A stretch of DNA of 12,729 nucleotides from an uncultured Cocleimonas sp. (GTDB lineage: Bacteria > Pseudomonadota > Gammaproteobacteria > Thiotrichales > Thiotrichaceae). The notes under the pieces are model-generated. The model was not told the DNA's origin. It was given only the letters and a program-made list of their open reading frames with translations, and ran no database searches. The stretch is from assembly GCA_937974135.1 (NCBI GenBank), contig CALJIH010000083.1, positions 1 to 12,729 of the forward strand, given 5' to 3'. Both the position numbers and the translations under genes were made by a program. Each line of letters begins with the position of its first letter. The stretch's first letter is position 1. Positions 5,748 to 12,729 of the stretch are shown here, piece after piece.

Positions 5748-7127
5748 ATGTCTGCAATCCTAAATGAAACCAGTTCCGTTGAGCATCTTAAAGTACCGCC
5801 ACATTCTATCGAGGCGGAACAATCGGTTTTGGGTGGTTTACTCTTAGAAAATAGTGCTTGGGATAAAGTCGCAGATGTGGTGATGGAACATGATTTCTAT
5901 CGCCAAGATCATCGATTAATTTTCCGCTCGATTGCCGTATTAGCTGAAAAAGACGAACCATTAGATGTCATTACGCTTTCGGCGTGGCTCAAAGATCGCG
6001 ATGAATTAGAAAACGCAGGTGGCTTAGCTTACCTCGGTACTTTAGCAAAAGATACGCCAAGTGCGGCGAACATTAAGGCTTATGCTGACATTGTTCGCGA
6101 AAAGTCGGTATTACGTCAGTTAATCAGTATTGGCTCAGAAATTTCTGAAGATGCCTTTAACGCGGGCGAACGAGAAAGTCGTGAATTATTGGATGAAGCT
6201 GAAAAAAAGGTTTTCGAGATCGCCGAGCAAGGCAATCGTAAACAAGATTTTCATGACATCAAAACCTTATTAAAAACAACCCTCGCTAATATTGATGAAT
6301 TAAGTAAGTCTGATGCGACCATTACCGGTGCATCCACAGGCTATAACGATCTCGATGATATGACCTCTGGCCTACAAAAAGGTGACTTGATCATCGTTGC
6401 TGGTCGACCCTCGATGGGTAAAACGACGTTCTCTATGAATTTGGCTGAATACATCGCGATCAATGACAAAAAACCTGTAGTCATCTTCAGTATGGAGATG
6501 CCTGCGGAGCAAATCGTGTTAAGAATGTTTGCTTCTTTAGGTCGTGTGCCACTCAATGATATTCGTACTGGTAAAATCCGCGAGGAAGATTGGCCACGTA
6601 TCGGTAACGCCGTAAAAACTTTTGGCGAGAGTCAAATATTTATTGATGACACCCCGGCACTTTCACCGACCGAAATGCGTGCCAAAGCGCGTCGCTTGCA
6701 TCGCGAGCACGGTCATATCGGTTGTATCGTGATTGACTATATTCAATTAATGCAATCAGGCGGTAAATCAGATAACCGTGCTGCCGAGGTTTCTGAAATT
6801 TCGCGGTCACTAAAAGCACTGGCAAAAGAATTAGAATGTCCTGTTGTTGCATTGTCTCAATTAAATCGTAGTTTGGAGCAACGCCCTAATAAACGCCCTA
6901 TCATGTCAGACTTGCGAGAATCGGGCGCGATAGAGCAAGATGCTGATGTGATTATGTTCATCTATCGTGATGAGGTTTATAACGAAGAAACAGCTGAAAA
7001 AGGGATGGCTGAGGTAATTATCGGTAAACAAAGAAACGGTGCTATCGGTAAGGTAAGACTCACATTTACCGGAAAATTCACGCGTTTTGACAACTATATG
7101 CCCGATGTATACGCACCAGAACACTAA
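5748..7127 (+). CDS. dnaB: Replicative DNA helicase DnaB
   Basis: A 459-residue hexameric 5'-3' helicase that unwinds DNA at the replication fork and recruits primase. The N-terminal primase-binding domain spans about 15-120 (PPHSIEAEQSVLGGLL opening), a linker helix follows, and the RecA-like motor runs from about 195. Walker A is GRPSMGKTT (219-227), with FSMEMP (248-252) as the next conserved block, Walker B IVIDYIQLM (327-335), and the DNA-binding/arginine-finger region SQLNRSLEQRP to RESGAIEQDADVIMFIYRDE (370-409). Length is normal for the family and there is no intein or insertion. No strong Shine-Dalgarno is seen; the start is chosen by family alignment. The partner downstream is alr, as in many gammaproteobacteria, but the ribosomal protein genes often found upstream are absent; djlA is there instead. 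The leader carries DnaA boxes. Confidence 0.98.
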   Translation: MSAILNETSSVEHLKVPPHSIEAEQSVLGGLLLENSAWDKVADVVMEHDFYRQDHRLIFRSIAVLAEKDEPLDVITLSAWLKDRDELENAGGLAYLGTLAKDTPSAANIKAYADIVREKSVLRQLISIGSEISEDAFNAGERESRELLDEAEKKVFEIAEQGNRKQDFHDIKTLLKTTLANIDELSKSDATITGASTGYNDLDDMTSGLQKGDLIIVAGRPSMGKTTFSMNLAEYIAINDKKPVVIFSMEMPAEQIVLRMFASLGRVPLNDIRTGKIREEDWPRIGNAVKTFGESQIFIDDTPALSPTEMRAKARRLHREHGHIGCIVIDYIQLMQSGGKSDNRAAEVSEISRSLKALAKELECPVVALSQLNRSLEQRPNKRPIMSDLRESGAIEQDADVIMFIYRDEVYNEETAEKGMAEVIIGKQRNGAIGKVRLTFTGKFTRFDNYMPDVYAPEH

Positions 7128-7142
7128 TCTTTGATAAATCCT

Positions 7143-7208
7143 CAGTATTTATTACTGTATCTAAGTATAAAACAACGTTTATTTTTGTTAGAACACTGTA
7201 AAACAGTG
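7143..7208. other. Two small dyads between dnaB and alr
   Basis: CAGTA-TTTAT-TACTG at 7143-7157 and CACTGT-AAA-ACAGTG at 7194-7208 lie in the 152-bp gap before alr. Neither is followed by a T-run, so neither is a clear terminator. They may be operator or transcript-folding elements of the alr leader. Confidence 0.4.
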
Positions 7209-7279
7209 AAATCGTGCTGTACAAACCCTCTCTAATTACTACACTTGAGGTCTGTTTTAATTTTTAAGTGATTGCAATT

Positions 7280-8365
7280 ATGAGACGTTCCGCACGCATC
7301 ACCGTCCATCCCGAAGCTTTACAACACAATTTAAATCGTGCCAAACAATTAGCACCTAACGCTAAGACACTAGCTGTCATTAAAGCTAATGCCTATGGCC
7401 ATGGCTCGGCAGATACTGCTGGTATTTTGTATCAAATAGCCGACGAATTCGCAGTTTCATGCGTGCCAGAAGCAGTAGTATTACGCAATGCGGGAATTGA
7501 TAAACCCATTACCATATTACAAGGCTTTCAAAATGATGGTGATTTACACATTGCTGAACAACTGAAACTACGTTTAACCGTACACGATGATAACCAACTA
7601 GGTTTATTAGATAACTACTCCAGCGCTTCGACTCACCGTTTTGATCTCAATATTAAGATTGATTCAGGTATGCATCGCTTAGGATTTCAGCCAAATCGAT
7701 GTAAAAGTCTTTACCAAAAGCTGAGTAAACATGCGCAAGTAAACCCTGATACGTTAATTTTAATGACTCACTTTTCATCTGCAGACGAATTAGATAACGA
7801 TGCTACGAGTAAACAAATTGAAGTATTTAACCAAGCCTGTGGAAACATAAAGGCTGAAAAGAGCATTGCTAACTCCGCTGGGGTGCTGGGCTGGGAGTCC
7901 AGTCATACTGATTGGATTCGCCCTGGAATTATGCTTTATGGCAGCTCTCCTTTTGCCGATAAATCTCGTGAAGATCTTGATCTCAAAGCAGCAATGAGCT
8001 TTGAAGCACCCGTGATTAGTGTTCATTCTTTAAAGAAAGGAGACAGCATTGGCTATGCTGCTTCTTGGACTTGTCCTAAGGATATGCAAGTCGCGGTGAT
8101 AGCCTGTGGTTATGCGGATGGTTATCCTAGGCATGCGGCTAACGGCACACCAGTTTGGTTAAATGGACAAGAAACGCAATTATTGGGTCGAGTATCCATG
8201 GATATGATTGTTGTAGATGCTAATAATTACCCAGAAAATTCCGTTAGAGTAGGAGATATTGCAGAACTTTGGGGGAAACATTTGAGCCCAGACAAGGTTG
8301 CGACTGCTGCTGAAACTATCGCATATGAAATTTTATGCAATGCTGGTAATTTACGCGCCTCTTAA
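7280..8365 (+). CDS. alr: Alanine racemase
   Basis: A 361-residue PLP enzyme interconverting L- and D-alanine, supplying D-Ala for peptidoglycan. Visible marks: AVIKANAYGHG near the N-terminus with the PLP lysine at about 35, MHRLGF (about 131-136), the HFSSADE segment (about 164-170), WIRPGIMLYG (about 212-221), the catalytic tyrosine in IGYAASW (about 259), GYADGYPR and GRVSMDM. ATG 7280 is preferred because MRRSARITVHP fits the family opening; an in-frame GTG at 7268 would add four residues. The C-terminus, AYEILCNAGNLRAS, lacks the TRV-type ending common in relatives, and I could not restore that ending in another frame, so it is probably natural divergence. It follows dnaB as in E. coli. 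Confidence 0.96.
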   Translation: MRRSARITVHPEALQHNLNRAKQLAPNAKTLAVIKANAYGHGSADTAGILYQIADEFAVSCVPEAVVLRNAGIDKPITILQGFQNDGDLHIAEQLKLRLTVHDDNQLGLLDNYSSASTHRFDLNIKIDSGMHRLGFQPNRCKSLYQKLSKHAQVNPDTLILMTHFSSADELDNDATSKQIEVFNQACGNIKAEKSIANSAGVLGWESSHTDWIRPGIMLYGSSPFADKSREDLDLKAAMSFEAPVISVHSLKKGDSIGYAASWTCPKDMQVAVIACGYADGYPRHAANGTPVWLNGQETQLLGRVSMDMIVVDANNYPENSVRVGDIAELWGKHLSPDKVATAAETIAYEILCNAGNLRAS

Positions 8366-8397
8366 TAACAATTAATCGTAGATTTAATCAGAATCAT

Positions 8398-8424
8398 TGG
8401 GATATTTTTTATAATAATCTCCCA
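8398..8424 (+). terminator. Weak hairpin after alr, possible terminator
   Basis: TGGGATATT and AATCTCCCA can pair over nine positions with one mismatch around a T/A-rich loop, 33 bases past the alr stop. The following bases (TCAAAATCTTC) are not a T-run, so termination would be inefficient at best. Confidence 0.35.
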
Positions 8425-8525
8425 TCAAAATCTTCTTTACATAAAATTACACAATTAATCTTTAACAAAAATTAGTTCGCAAGTAGTTGTTTAAATGATT
8501 GTTTTTAATGTTTTCAAAACACGCC

Positions 8526-8547
8526 AAAAGGTAGGGGGTGTCTTTTA
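8526..8547 (-). repeat. Dispersed C-rich repeat, copy 4 (inverted)
   Basis: The only copy in the opposite orientation: on the minus strand TAAAAGACACCCCCTACCTTTT, one C shorter in the run and with an extra C after TAC. It lies 67 bases before the lipoprotein gene and, with copy 5, brackets that gene in inverted orientation. The rest of the 249-bp gap (8366-8614) shows only the hairpin at 8398-8424 and AT-rich DNA. Confidence 0.75.
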
Positions 8548-8614
8548 TATTGGAACTAAATAATGGTTTCACCATCAGAAGAGGTGTAATCATTATTAAC
8601 AATAGGAAAGAACA

Positions 8615-9112
8615 ATGAAAACACCAATAACTAAAACTTCAATACTGACTACTGGGCTTATGTCAGTTATTTTGGTTTCAACGGCTACATTAAGTGGCTG
8701 TGCAGGTTCTAGCAAAGAGTCACAATCAGCGGTAGTAGGCTCTATTCTAGGTGGCGCTGCCGGTTATCAATTTGGTAAAGGCAAGGGTAAAAGAGTTGCA
8801 ACTGTGCTCGGTGCTATAGCGGGTGGAATGATTGGCGGCAATATTGGTCGTGGATTAGATCAACAAGATCAACGCCAAGTAAATCAAACCTTGGAAACTG
8901 CACCGGTTAATCAAAAAGTGGCATGGAATAACCAAAGTACCAATACAAATTATGAATTCACACCAGTCACTGAAAAATATCAGGGTAACGTTAATGGCCA
9001 AGCCACGCAGTGTCGCGACTATGTGATGGACGCTTGGATTGATGGACGTATGCAACAGGTTAATGGCAGAGCGTGTAAAAACGGTAATGGCCAATGGGTT
9101 AATGCGACTTAA
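8615..9112 (+). CDS. Glycine-zipper outer-membrane lipoprotein (RT0821/Lpp0805-like surface protein)
   Basis: A 165-residue lipoprotein. The signal peptide ends in the lipobox LSGC, so Cys29 would be lipidated; Ala at +2 predicts sorting to the outer membrane. Residues about 40-80 form a glycine-zipper hairpin (VVGSILGGAAGYQFG, then VLGAIAGGMIGGNIGRGLD), as in the 17-kDa rickettsial antigen and SlyB-like proteins. The C-terminal part has the CRDY...IDGRMQQVNGRAC...GQWV pattern of RT0821/Lpp0805 surface proteins, with two cysteines that could form a disulfide. Function in this family is not established beyond envelope integrity. A good ribosome site (AGGAAAG) precedes the ATG, and a strong terminator follows at 9188-9212, so it is probably transcribed alone. 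Confidence 0.9.
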   Translation: MKTPITKTSILTTGLMSVILVSTATLSGCAGSSKESQSAVVGSILGGAAGYQFGKGKGKRVATVLGAIAGGMIGGNIGRGLDQQDQRQVNQTLETAPVNQKVAWNNQSTNTNYEFTPVTEKYQGNVNGQATQCRDYVMDAWIDGRMQQVNGRACKNGNGQWVNAT

Positions 9113-9187
9113 TCGACTCCCAGCTTAAGCTCGGGAAATGAATGTATTTTCATCATAGCAATAAATTTAATCCCCAGCAGTATTTTA

Positions 9188-9212
9188 GGGAGTCTTAGGA
9201 CTCCCTTTTTTT
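9188..9212 (+). terminator. Rho-independent terminator of the lipoprotein gene
   Basis: GGGAGTC-TTAG-GACTCCC is a perfect 7-bp stem with a 4-base loop followed by seven T residues. It acts on plus-strand transcripts only, since there is no T-run on the minus-strand side, and protects the convergent mtgA gene. Confidence 0.92.
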
Positions 9213-9222
9213 ATGTTAAGAC

Positions 9223-9250
9223 AGATAAAAAAGACACCCCCCTACTTTTA
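9223..9250 (+). repeat. Dispersed C-rich repeat, copy 5 (full-length form)
   Basis: Identical over 28 bases to copy 2 at 769-796, some 8.4 kb away. It lies between the lipoprotein terminator and the 3' end of mtgA, in the convergent gap. Confidence 0.85.
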
Positions 9251-9267
9251 AGCACTTTGTAATTAAT

Positions 9268-10035
9268 TTACTTTAGCTTTCGTAAATAAGCGTTTCCGCC
9301 TAGCTGTTTCATCTGTTTCAGTATCCATTTTTGACGTTTAATTAAAGCGGGTTTTGGATCATTCACGTTCGACACAGCTGGCTTTGGCAGAACTGCTGCA
9401 AGCATGGCGGCTTCATTTATGGTTAATTGCTGAGGCGTTTTATCGAATAGTTTTTTACTCGCTTGTTTGATACCAAATATTGCATCACCAAATTGCGCGA
9501 TATTTAAATAGACTTCTAAAATACGTTGTTTTGGCCATGTAATTTCTATGCCTAGACTCATCCCAGCTTCTATAATTTTTCGGATATAACTTCTTCCATT
9601 CCATAAAAATAAGTTTTTAGCCGTTTGCTGAGTGATAGTGCTTGCACCTCGCGGACGTTTCTTTTTTCCTCTTTGCGCAAGTGCCTTTTTTAACTCAACC
9701 ATATCAACACCCCAATGTTTGGGAAAGCGCTGGTCTTCAGCAGCTATAACCGCAAGCGCAACGTGAATTGGAATCTCATCCCAATCGACCCATTCATATG
9801 AAGCGGGCAGATAAGTTTTGGGAAACTGTTTAGCTAAAGAGTTTTGTTGAAAAATAAAGGCTGAACTTGGTACAGGTACCCATCTAAAAATGAGTAAAAT
9901 CACAAAAAACAATAGCACCATCAGCATCATGGTTTGAACGAAAAATCGCAATACACGGCGTAGCAAAACAAGCACACCGAAATTATTATTATTTTCCGGT
10001 TCAGGTTTATAGCTATGGTTAACGTTTGTTGGCAA
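9268..10035 (-). CDS. mtgA: Monofunctional peptidoglycan glycosyltransferase MtgA
   Basis: A 255-residue GT51 enzyme that polymerises lipid II into glycan strands at the inner membrane. One membrane segment (about 33-50) is followed by the family motifs in order: AAEDQRFPKHWGVD (98-111, catalytic Glu 100), RGASTITQQTAKNLFLW (129-145), KQRILEVYLN (169-178), GIKQASKKLF (188-197) and LTINEAAMLAAVLPKP (204-219). There is no transpeptidase domain, and length is normal for MtgA. The start is TTG at 10035, supported by AAGGA four bases upstream; no ATG is available near the membrane segment. It converges on the lipoprotein gene and diverges from the FemAB-like gene. Confidence 0.95.
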   Translation of the reverse strand: MPTNVNHSYKPEPENNNNFGVLVLLRRVLRFFVQTMMLMVLLFFVILLIFRWVPVPSSAFIFQQNSLAKQFPKTYLPASYEWVDWDEIPIHVALAVIAAEDQRFPKHWGVDMVELKKALAQRGKKKRPRGASTITQQTAKNLFLWNGRSYIRKIIEAGMSLGIEITWPKQRILEVYLNIAQFGDAIFGIKQASKKLFDKTPQQLTINEAAMLAAVLPKPAVSNVNDPKPALIKRQKWILKQMKQLGGNAYLRKLK

Positions 10036-10051
10036 AATGTCCTTATTTTCA

Positions 10052-10057
10052 ATTATA
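10052..10057 (-). promoter_or_regulatory. Candidate -10 box for mtgA
   Basis: A perfect TATAAT on the minus strand lies 16 bases before the TTG start. With a 17-base spacer the -35 would be ATCAAA, only three of six matches. The implied leader is about 10 bases, just enough to hold AAGGA. This is a suggestion, not a firm call. Confidence 0.35.
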
Positions 10058-10124
10058 TAAAAACAGAAGCTTTATTTGATCAGCGTTTCATCATAATCAG
10101 AAATTATTAAATATCCAAACATAA

Positions 10125-11309
10125 ATGCAAATACAGATTCATATTCACTCAGAAATTTCTCAAATTGATGCCGATCAATGGAATAGCTTCGTAACGGATA
10201 ATAATCCCTTTATGCGTCATGAATTCTTATCTGCTCTTGAAACGCATAAATGTGCAAGCCCAGAATTTGGTTGGCATCCTTGCCATATTGGTATCTATGA
10301 AGACGAAGAGCAAAACACCTTGATTGCAGCAATGCCACTATATGCAAAAACGAATTCTTATGGTGAGTTTGTGTTTGATCATGCATGGGCTGATGCCTAT
10401 CAGCGCAATCAAATGGAATATTTTCCTAAGCTAGTTTCATCTATTCCATACACACCAGCGAGTGGACAACGGATGTTATGCGATGAAAAAAGACGCGATG
10501 AGTTATACCCTATACTGATACAAACCATTCAACAATTCTGCCAAGAACAAAAATACAGCAGCTTCCATTGTTTATTTCCAAATAGCGATGAACAAGATTG
10601 GCTAGAAAATTATGAATTGATGTCGCGCCATGATTGTCAGTTTCATTGGCACAATGATAATTACAAGAACTTTGAAGAATTCTTGGATAAATTAGATAAG
10701 AAAAAACGTAAGAATATTCGACAAGAACGTCGCAGAGTTGAACAACAAGCAATTAATATACGCGTATTAAATGGTCATACCGCTACTGATAAAGATTGGC
10801 AAGATTTTGCCCATTTCTACAAAATAACTTTTATGGAAAAATATGGCACCGCGACTTTAAATGAAGCTTTCTTTAAAGAGATAGCGATAAAGCTTCCTGA
10901 TCAAATTGTTTTAGTCCTAGCCGATAAAGTCTCAGAGGATAAATCTTTAGAATGTATTGCAGGCTCATTAATGTTTGCCAGTGATACGACTTTGTACGGA
11001 CGACATTGGGGGTGTAGTGAACAGGTTGATAAACTGCACTTTGAAGTCTGTTATTATCAAGGAATCGAATATTGCATTCAGAATAAATTGCAACATTTTG
11101 AACCGGGAGCCCAAGGGCAACATAAAATTGCTCGGGGTTTTATACCCACCCTGACGCGTTCCAGCCATTGGTTAAATAACTCGCCTTTTCAAGAATCTGT
11201 CGAAAATTTTATTAACTATGAAAAAGCGAATATCAAAGAGTATATGAAATCTTTGAAGTCACCTTATAAAAACGAAACAGACAAGTGCCAAGGTGCCGAT
11301 AAAACATGA
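10125..11309 (+). CDS. FemAB-like GNAT family acyltransferase (COG3146/DUF482)
   Basis: A 394-residue protein of the COG3146 family, described in databases as predicted N-acyltransferases or FemAB-like peptidoglycan-related proteins; its substrate has not been shown. Marks: ADQWNSF and NPFMRHEFLSALE near the N-terminus (residues about 16-39), FVFDHAWADAY (82-92), IPYTPASGQRML (107-118), a lysine/arginine-rich helix KKKRKNIRQERRRV (192-205), LYGRHWGC (290-297), LHFEVCYYQGIEYCI (304-318) and FEPGAQGQHKIARGF (325-339), all typical blocks of this family. Two tandem GNAT-like halves are expected. No Shine-Dalgarno is evident; the start agrees with the family opening. It overlaps the downstream methyltransferase gene by 4 bases (ATGA), implying coupled translation. 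Confidence 0.92.
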   Translation: MQIQIHIHSEISQIDADQWNSFVTDNNPFMRHEFLSALETHKCASPEFGWHPCHIGIYEDEEQNTLIAAMPLYAKTNSYGEFVFDHAWADAYQRNQMEYFPKLVSSIPYTPASGQRMLCDEKRRDELYPILIQTIQQFCQEQKYSSFHCLFPNSDEQDWLENYELMSRHDCQFHWHNDNYKNFEEFLDKLDKKKRKNIRQERRRVEQQAINIRVLNGHTATDKDWQDFAHFYKITFMEKYGTATLNEAFFKEIAIKLPDQIVLVLADKVSEDKSLECIAGSLMFASDTTLYGRHWGCSEQVDKLHFEVCYYQGIEYCIQNKLQHFEPGAQGQHKIARGFIPTLTRSSHWLNNSPFQESVENFINYEKANIKEYMKSLKSPYKNETDKCQGADKT

Positions 11310-11899
11310 AACCATTTTCGGAAGCATGCGTACAAAATCAGGCAGAGATCTGTGCTGTACTAAAAAATTTACTGGATGAAAAAAAACACCTATTAGAAAT
11401 TGGCAGCGGCACTGGCCAACATGCGGTTTATTTTGCAAAACACTTACCTCATTTAATCTGGCACACCAGTGATCAAACTGCATATCACCATGGTATTCAA
11501 ATGTGGTTAGATGAAGCTGATTTAGAAAATACTCGAAACCCGATTGCACTTGATGTCAGTGAAGATAGATGGCCGACTTTGAATGTAGACGCTATATTTT
11601 CTGCAAACTCAGTGCATATCATGTCTTGGAAAAACGTTATTGATTACGTGAGAAATGGCGCTAAGCTACTTGAAAACAAAGGCTTATTTATTCTCTATGG
11701 ACCCTTTAATTATAACGGGGAGTATACCAGTCCAAGTAATGCTAGTTTTGATCAATGGCTTAAAGCTAGAGATCATAAAAGCGGTATACGAGATTATGAG
11801 CACTTGAACACCTTAGCCGAAGAAAATGGCATGACACTTAAACACGATATTGAAATGGCGGTGAATAATCGTATTCTGTGTTGGGAAAAAACGCATTAA
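11306..11899 (+). CDS. DUF938 family SAM-dependent methyltransferase
   Basis: A 197-residue class I methyltransferase fold. The opening KPFSEACVQNQAEICAVL is the DUF938 signature, motif I is LEIGSGTGQHA (30-40), the acidic residue after strand 2 lies in HTSDQ (53-57), and IALDVSEDRWP and IFSANSVHIMSW follow; FILYGPFNYNGEYTSPSN is the conserved late block. The substrate is unknown; the family is widespread in proteobacteria without assigned function. It overlaps the upstream gene by 4 bases and the downstream gene by 1 base (TAATG), so the three are surely one transcript with coupled translation. This close linkage suggests a shared pathway, perhaps envelope or small-molecule modification, which is inference. 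Confidence 0.93.
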   Translation: MKPFSEACVQNQAEICAVLKNLLDEKKHLLEIGSGTGQHAVYFAKHLPHLIWHTSDQTAYHHGIQMWLDEADLENTRNPIALDVSEDRWPTLNVDAIFSANSVHIMSWKNVIDYVRNGAKLLENKGLFILYGPFNYNGEYTSPSNASFDQWLKARDHKSGIRDYEHLNTLAEENGMTLKHDIEMAVNNRILCWEKTH

Positions 11900-12729
11900 T
11901 GCGCCATGAAACGTCCAAACTCTTAGATCAATTCAAACACAGATCAGTAAGAGATTTAGCGTGGGTGATTGTTAGCCCACCCTTAGTTTCAGGAAATTTA
12001 GATGATGTACATTGGTGGAGCTATGAGGATTGCCTAGCAGAATATGATGATTGCCTGATAGCATTAAAAATATTAGATAAAGACCCTCAACCATTAATCA
12101 CACATTTAGCTAGTCTAAAAAATAACAGGCTAGGTTCTATCTTTGAAGGATTCATGAGTTATTGGTTAAAAATCAGTCCTAATTACCAAGAGTTATATCA
12201 AAACATTCAACTGATTGAAGACAAACATACTTATGGTGAAATTGATTTCATCATTCAAGAAATTACCACAGGTAAAGTTATTCATTTGGAAGTAGCCGTT
12301 AAGTTTTATTTAGGTTCAGCGCCCTATGAAGATGCTTACCGCTGGTTCGGCACCAACACCAAAGATCAATTAGGGAAAAAAATAGATCATTTGCGAACCA
12401 AACAAACTCAACTCTCAAAAAACTACCCTGAGCAAATAAAAAAATACTGCTCTCAAGCAATTGATGCTAAGCAGTGTTTTATCAAAGGGAGATTGTTTTA
12501 CCCAGAAGACTCAAATACAGCCCCGCAGAATCTATCACTTACTGATAACCATTTACGTGGTCGATGGTGTTATATCAATGAGAAAGCAAAGAGCGATAAG
12601 CTTATAAAAATCAATAAATCGCATTGGTTAGCAGATTTAAACGCATTTGATATTAATCACTTAGGGGCATCATCTCAGGGATCAATTGATGATATTGATC
12701 GTGCGGAATGTTTTGTTAAATGTAAAGAA
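11899..12729 (+). CDS. DUF1853 family protein, C-terminus outside the window
   Basis: An open frame of 277 codons that continues past the window end. It starts at the ATG in TAATG, sharing one base with the preceding stop. Blocks recognised: RDLAWVIVSPPLV (18-30), RLGSIFEGFMSYWL (77-90), GEIDFII (113-119) with HLEVAVKFYLG (129-139), GRWCYINE and SHWLADL. The order suits the DUF1853 family (COG3782). E83, D116, E131 and K135 are spaced like a PD-(D/E)XK nuclease core, with the E..K separation slightly irregular (EVAVK). I therefore suggest, without proof, a nuclease-like fold whose activity may or may not be kept. Coupled to the methyltransferase and the FemAB-like gene. Confidence 0.85.
   Translation, partial: MRHETSKLLDQFKHRSVRDLAWVIVSPPLVSGNLDDVHWWSYEDCLAEYDDCLIALKILDKDPQPLITHLASLKNNRLGSIFEGFMSYWLKISPNYQELYQNIQLIEDKHTYGEIDFIIQEITTGKVIHLEVAVKFYLGSAPYEDAYRWFGTNTKDQLGKKIDHLRTKQTQLSKNYPEQIKKYCSQAIDAKQCFIKGRLFYPEDSNTAPQNLSLTDNHLRGRWCYINEKAKSDKLIKINKSHWLADLNAFDINHLGASSQGSIDDIDRAECFVKCKE

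Noticed and set aside
7194..7208. CACTGT-AAA-ACAGTG as a LexA/SOS box
   Set aside because: LexA boxes need CTGT and ACAG separated by 8 bases; here the gap is 3, and dnaB/alr are not usual SOS genes.
8341..8365. Frameshift at the end of alr
   Set aside because: The alternative frames do not restore a typical alanine racemase ending, and the rest of the gene is intact.
9117..9134. TCCC-AGCTTAAGCT-CGGGA as the lipoprotein terminator
   Set aside because: Imperfect dyad without a T-run; the hairpin at 9188-9212 is much stronger.
779..9250. The repeated C-runs as a CRISPR array or G-quadruplex
   Set aside because: Copies are kilobases apart with no regular spacers, and each has one G/C run rather than four.
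11259..11549. Minus-strand open frame across the FemAB-like/DUF938 junction
   Set aside because: Antisense to two conserved genes; no family features.

Overview
The window looks like an AT-rich (roughly 40% GC by eye) gammaproteobacterial chromosome segment. Evidence is the dnaB-alr pair, DjlA, MtgA, paired YbjQ proteins, an RT0821/Lpp0805-like lipoprotein and a COG3146/DUF938/DUF1853 set. The genus cannot be fixed from sequence reading alone.

Region 1 (1-893) is accessory DNA, read on the minus strand. It holds the start of a SnoaL-like gene, an attC-like recombination site at 184-255 and a 93-codon orphan gene whose stop touches that site. These are the parts of an integron gene-cassette array, but no integrase gene is visible. 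Positions 539-893 are non-coding and unusually dense in repeats: two copies of a dispersed C-rich repeat, a 13-bp direct repeat, a degenerate att-like site and one arm of a 15-bp inverted repeat.

Region 2 (894-2934) has an HTH regulator divergent from a MalY/PatB-type PLP enzyme, sharing a 148-bp control region. Region 3 (2991-5544) is a co-directional run of two YbjQ-family proteins (one soluble, one membrane-anchored), a membrane-anchored M48 metalloprotease and the membrane co-chaperone DjlA. It looks like an envelope or protein-quality module. An extended -10 promoter lies ahead of the first gene.

Region 4 (5545-8365) carries dnaB and alr. The dnaB leader has two tandem DnaA-box sequences 11 bp apart and an 8-bp-arm palindrome. 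Region 5 (8366-10035) carries a glycine-zipper lipoprotein with a strong terminator, converging on mtgA. Region 6 (10125-12729) is a tightly overlapping three-gene set: a FemAB-like acyltransferase, a DUF938 methyltransferase and a DUF1853 protein that runs off the window.

Five copies of a short repeat, core GACACCCCCCTACTTTTA, occur only between genes. Two copies are identical over 28 bp although 8.4 kb apart. This dispersed element and the integrase-less cassette array are the least ordinary signals here. I found no CRISPR array, tRNA, rRNA or transposase gene.
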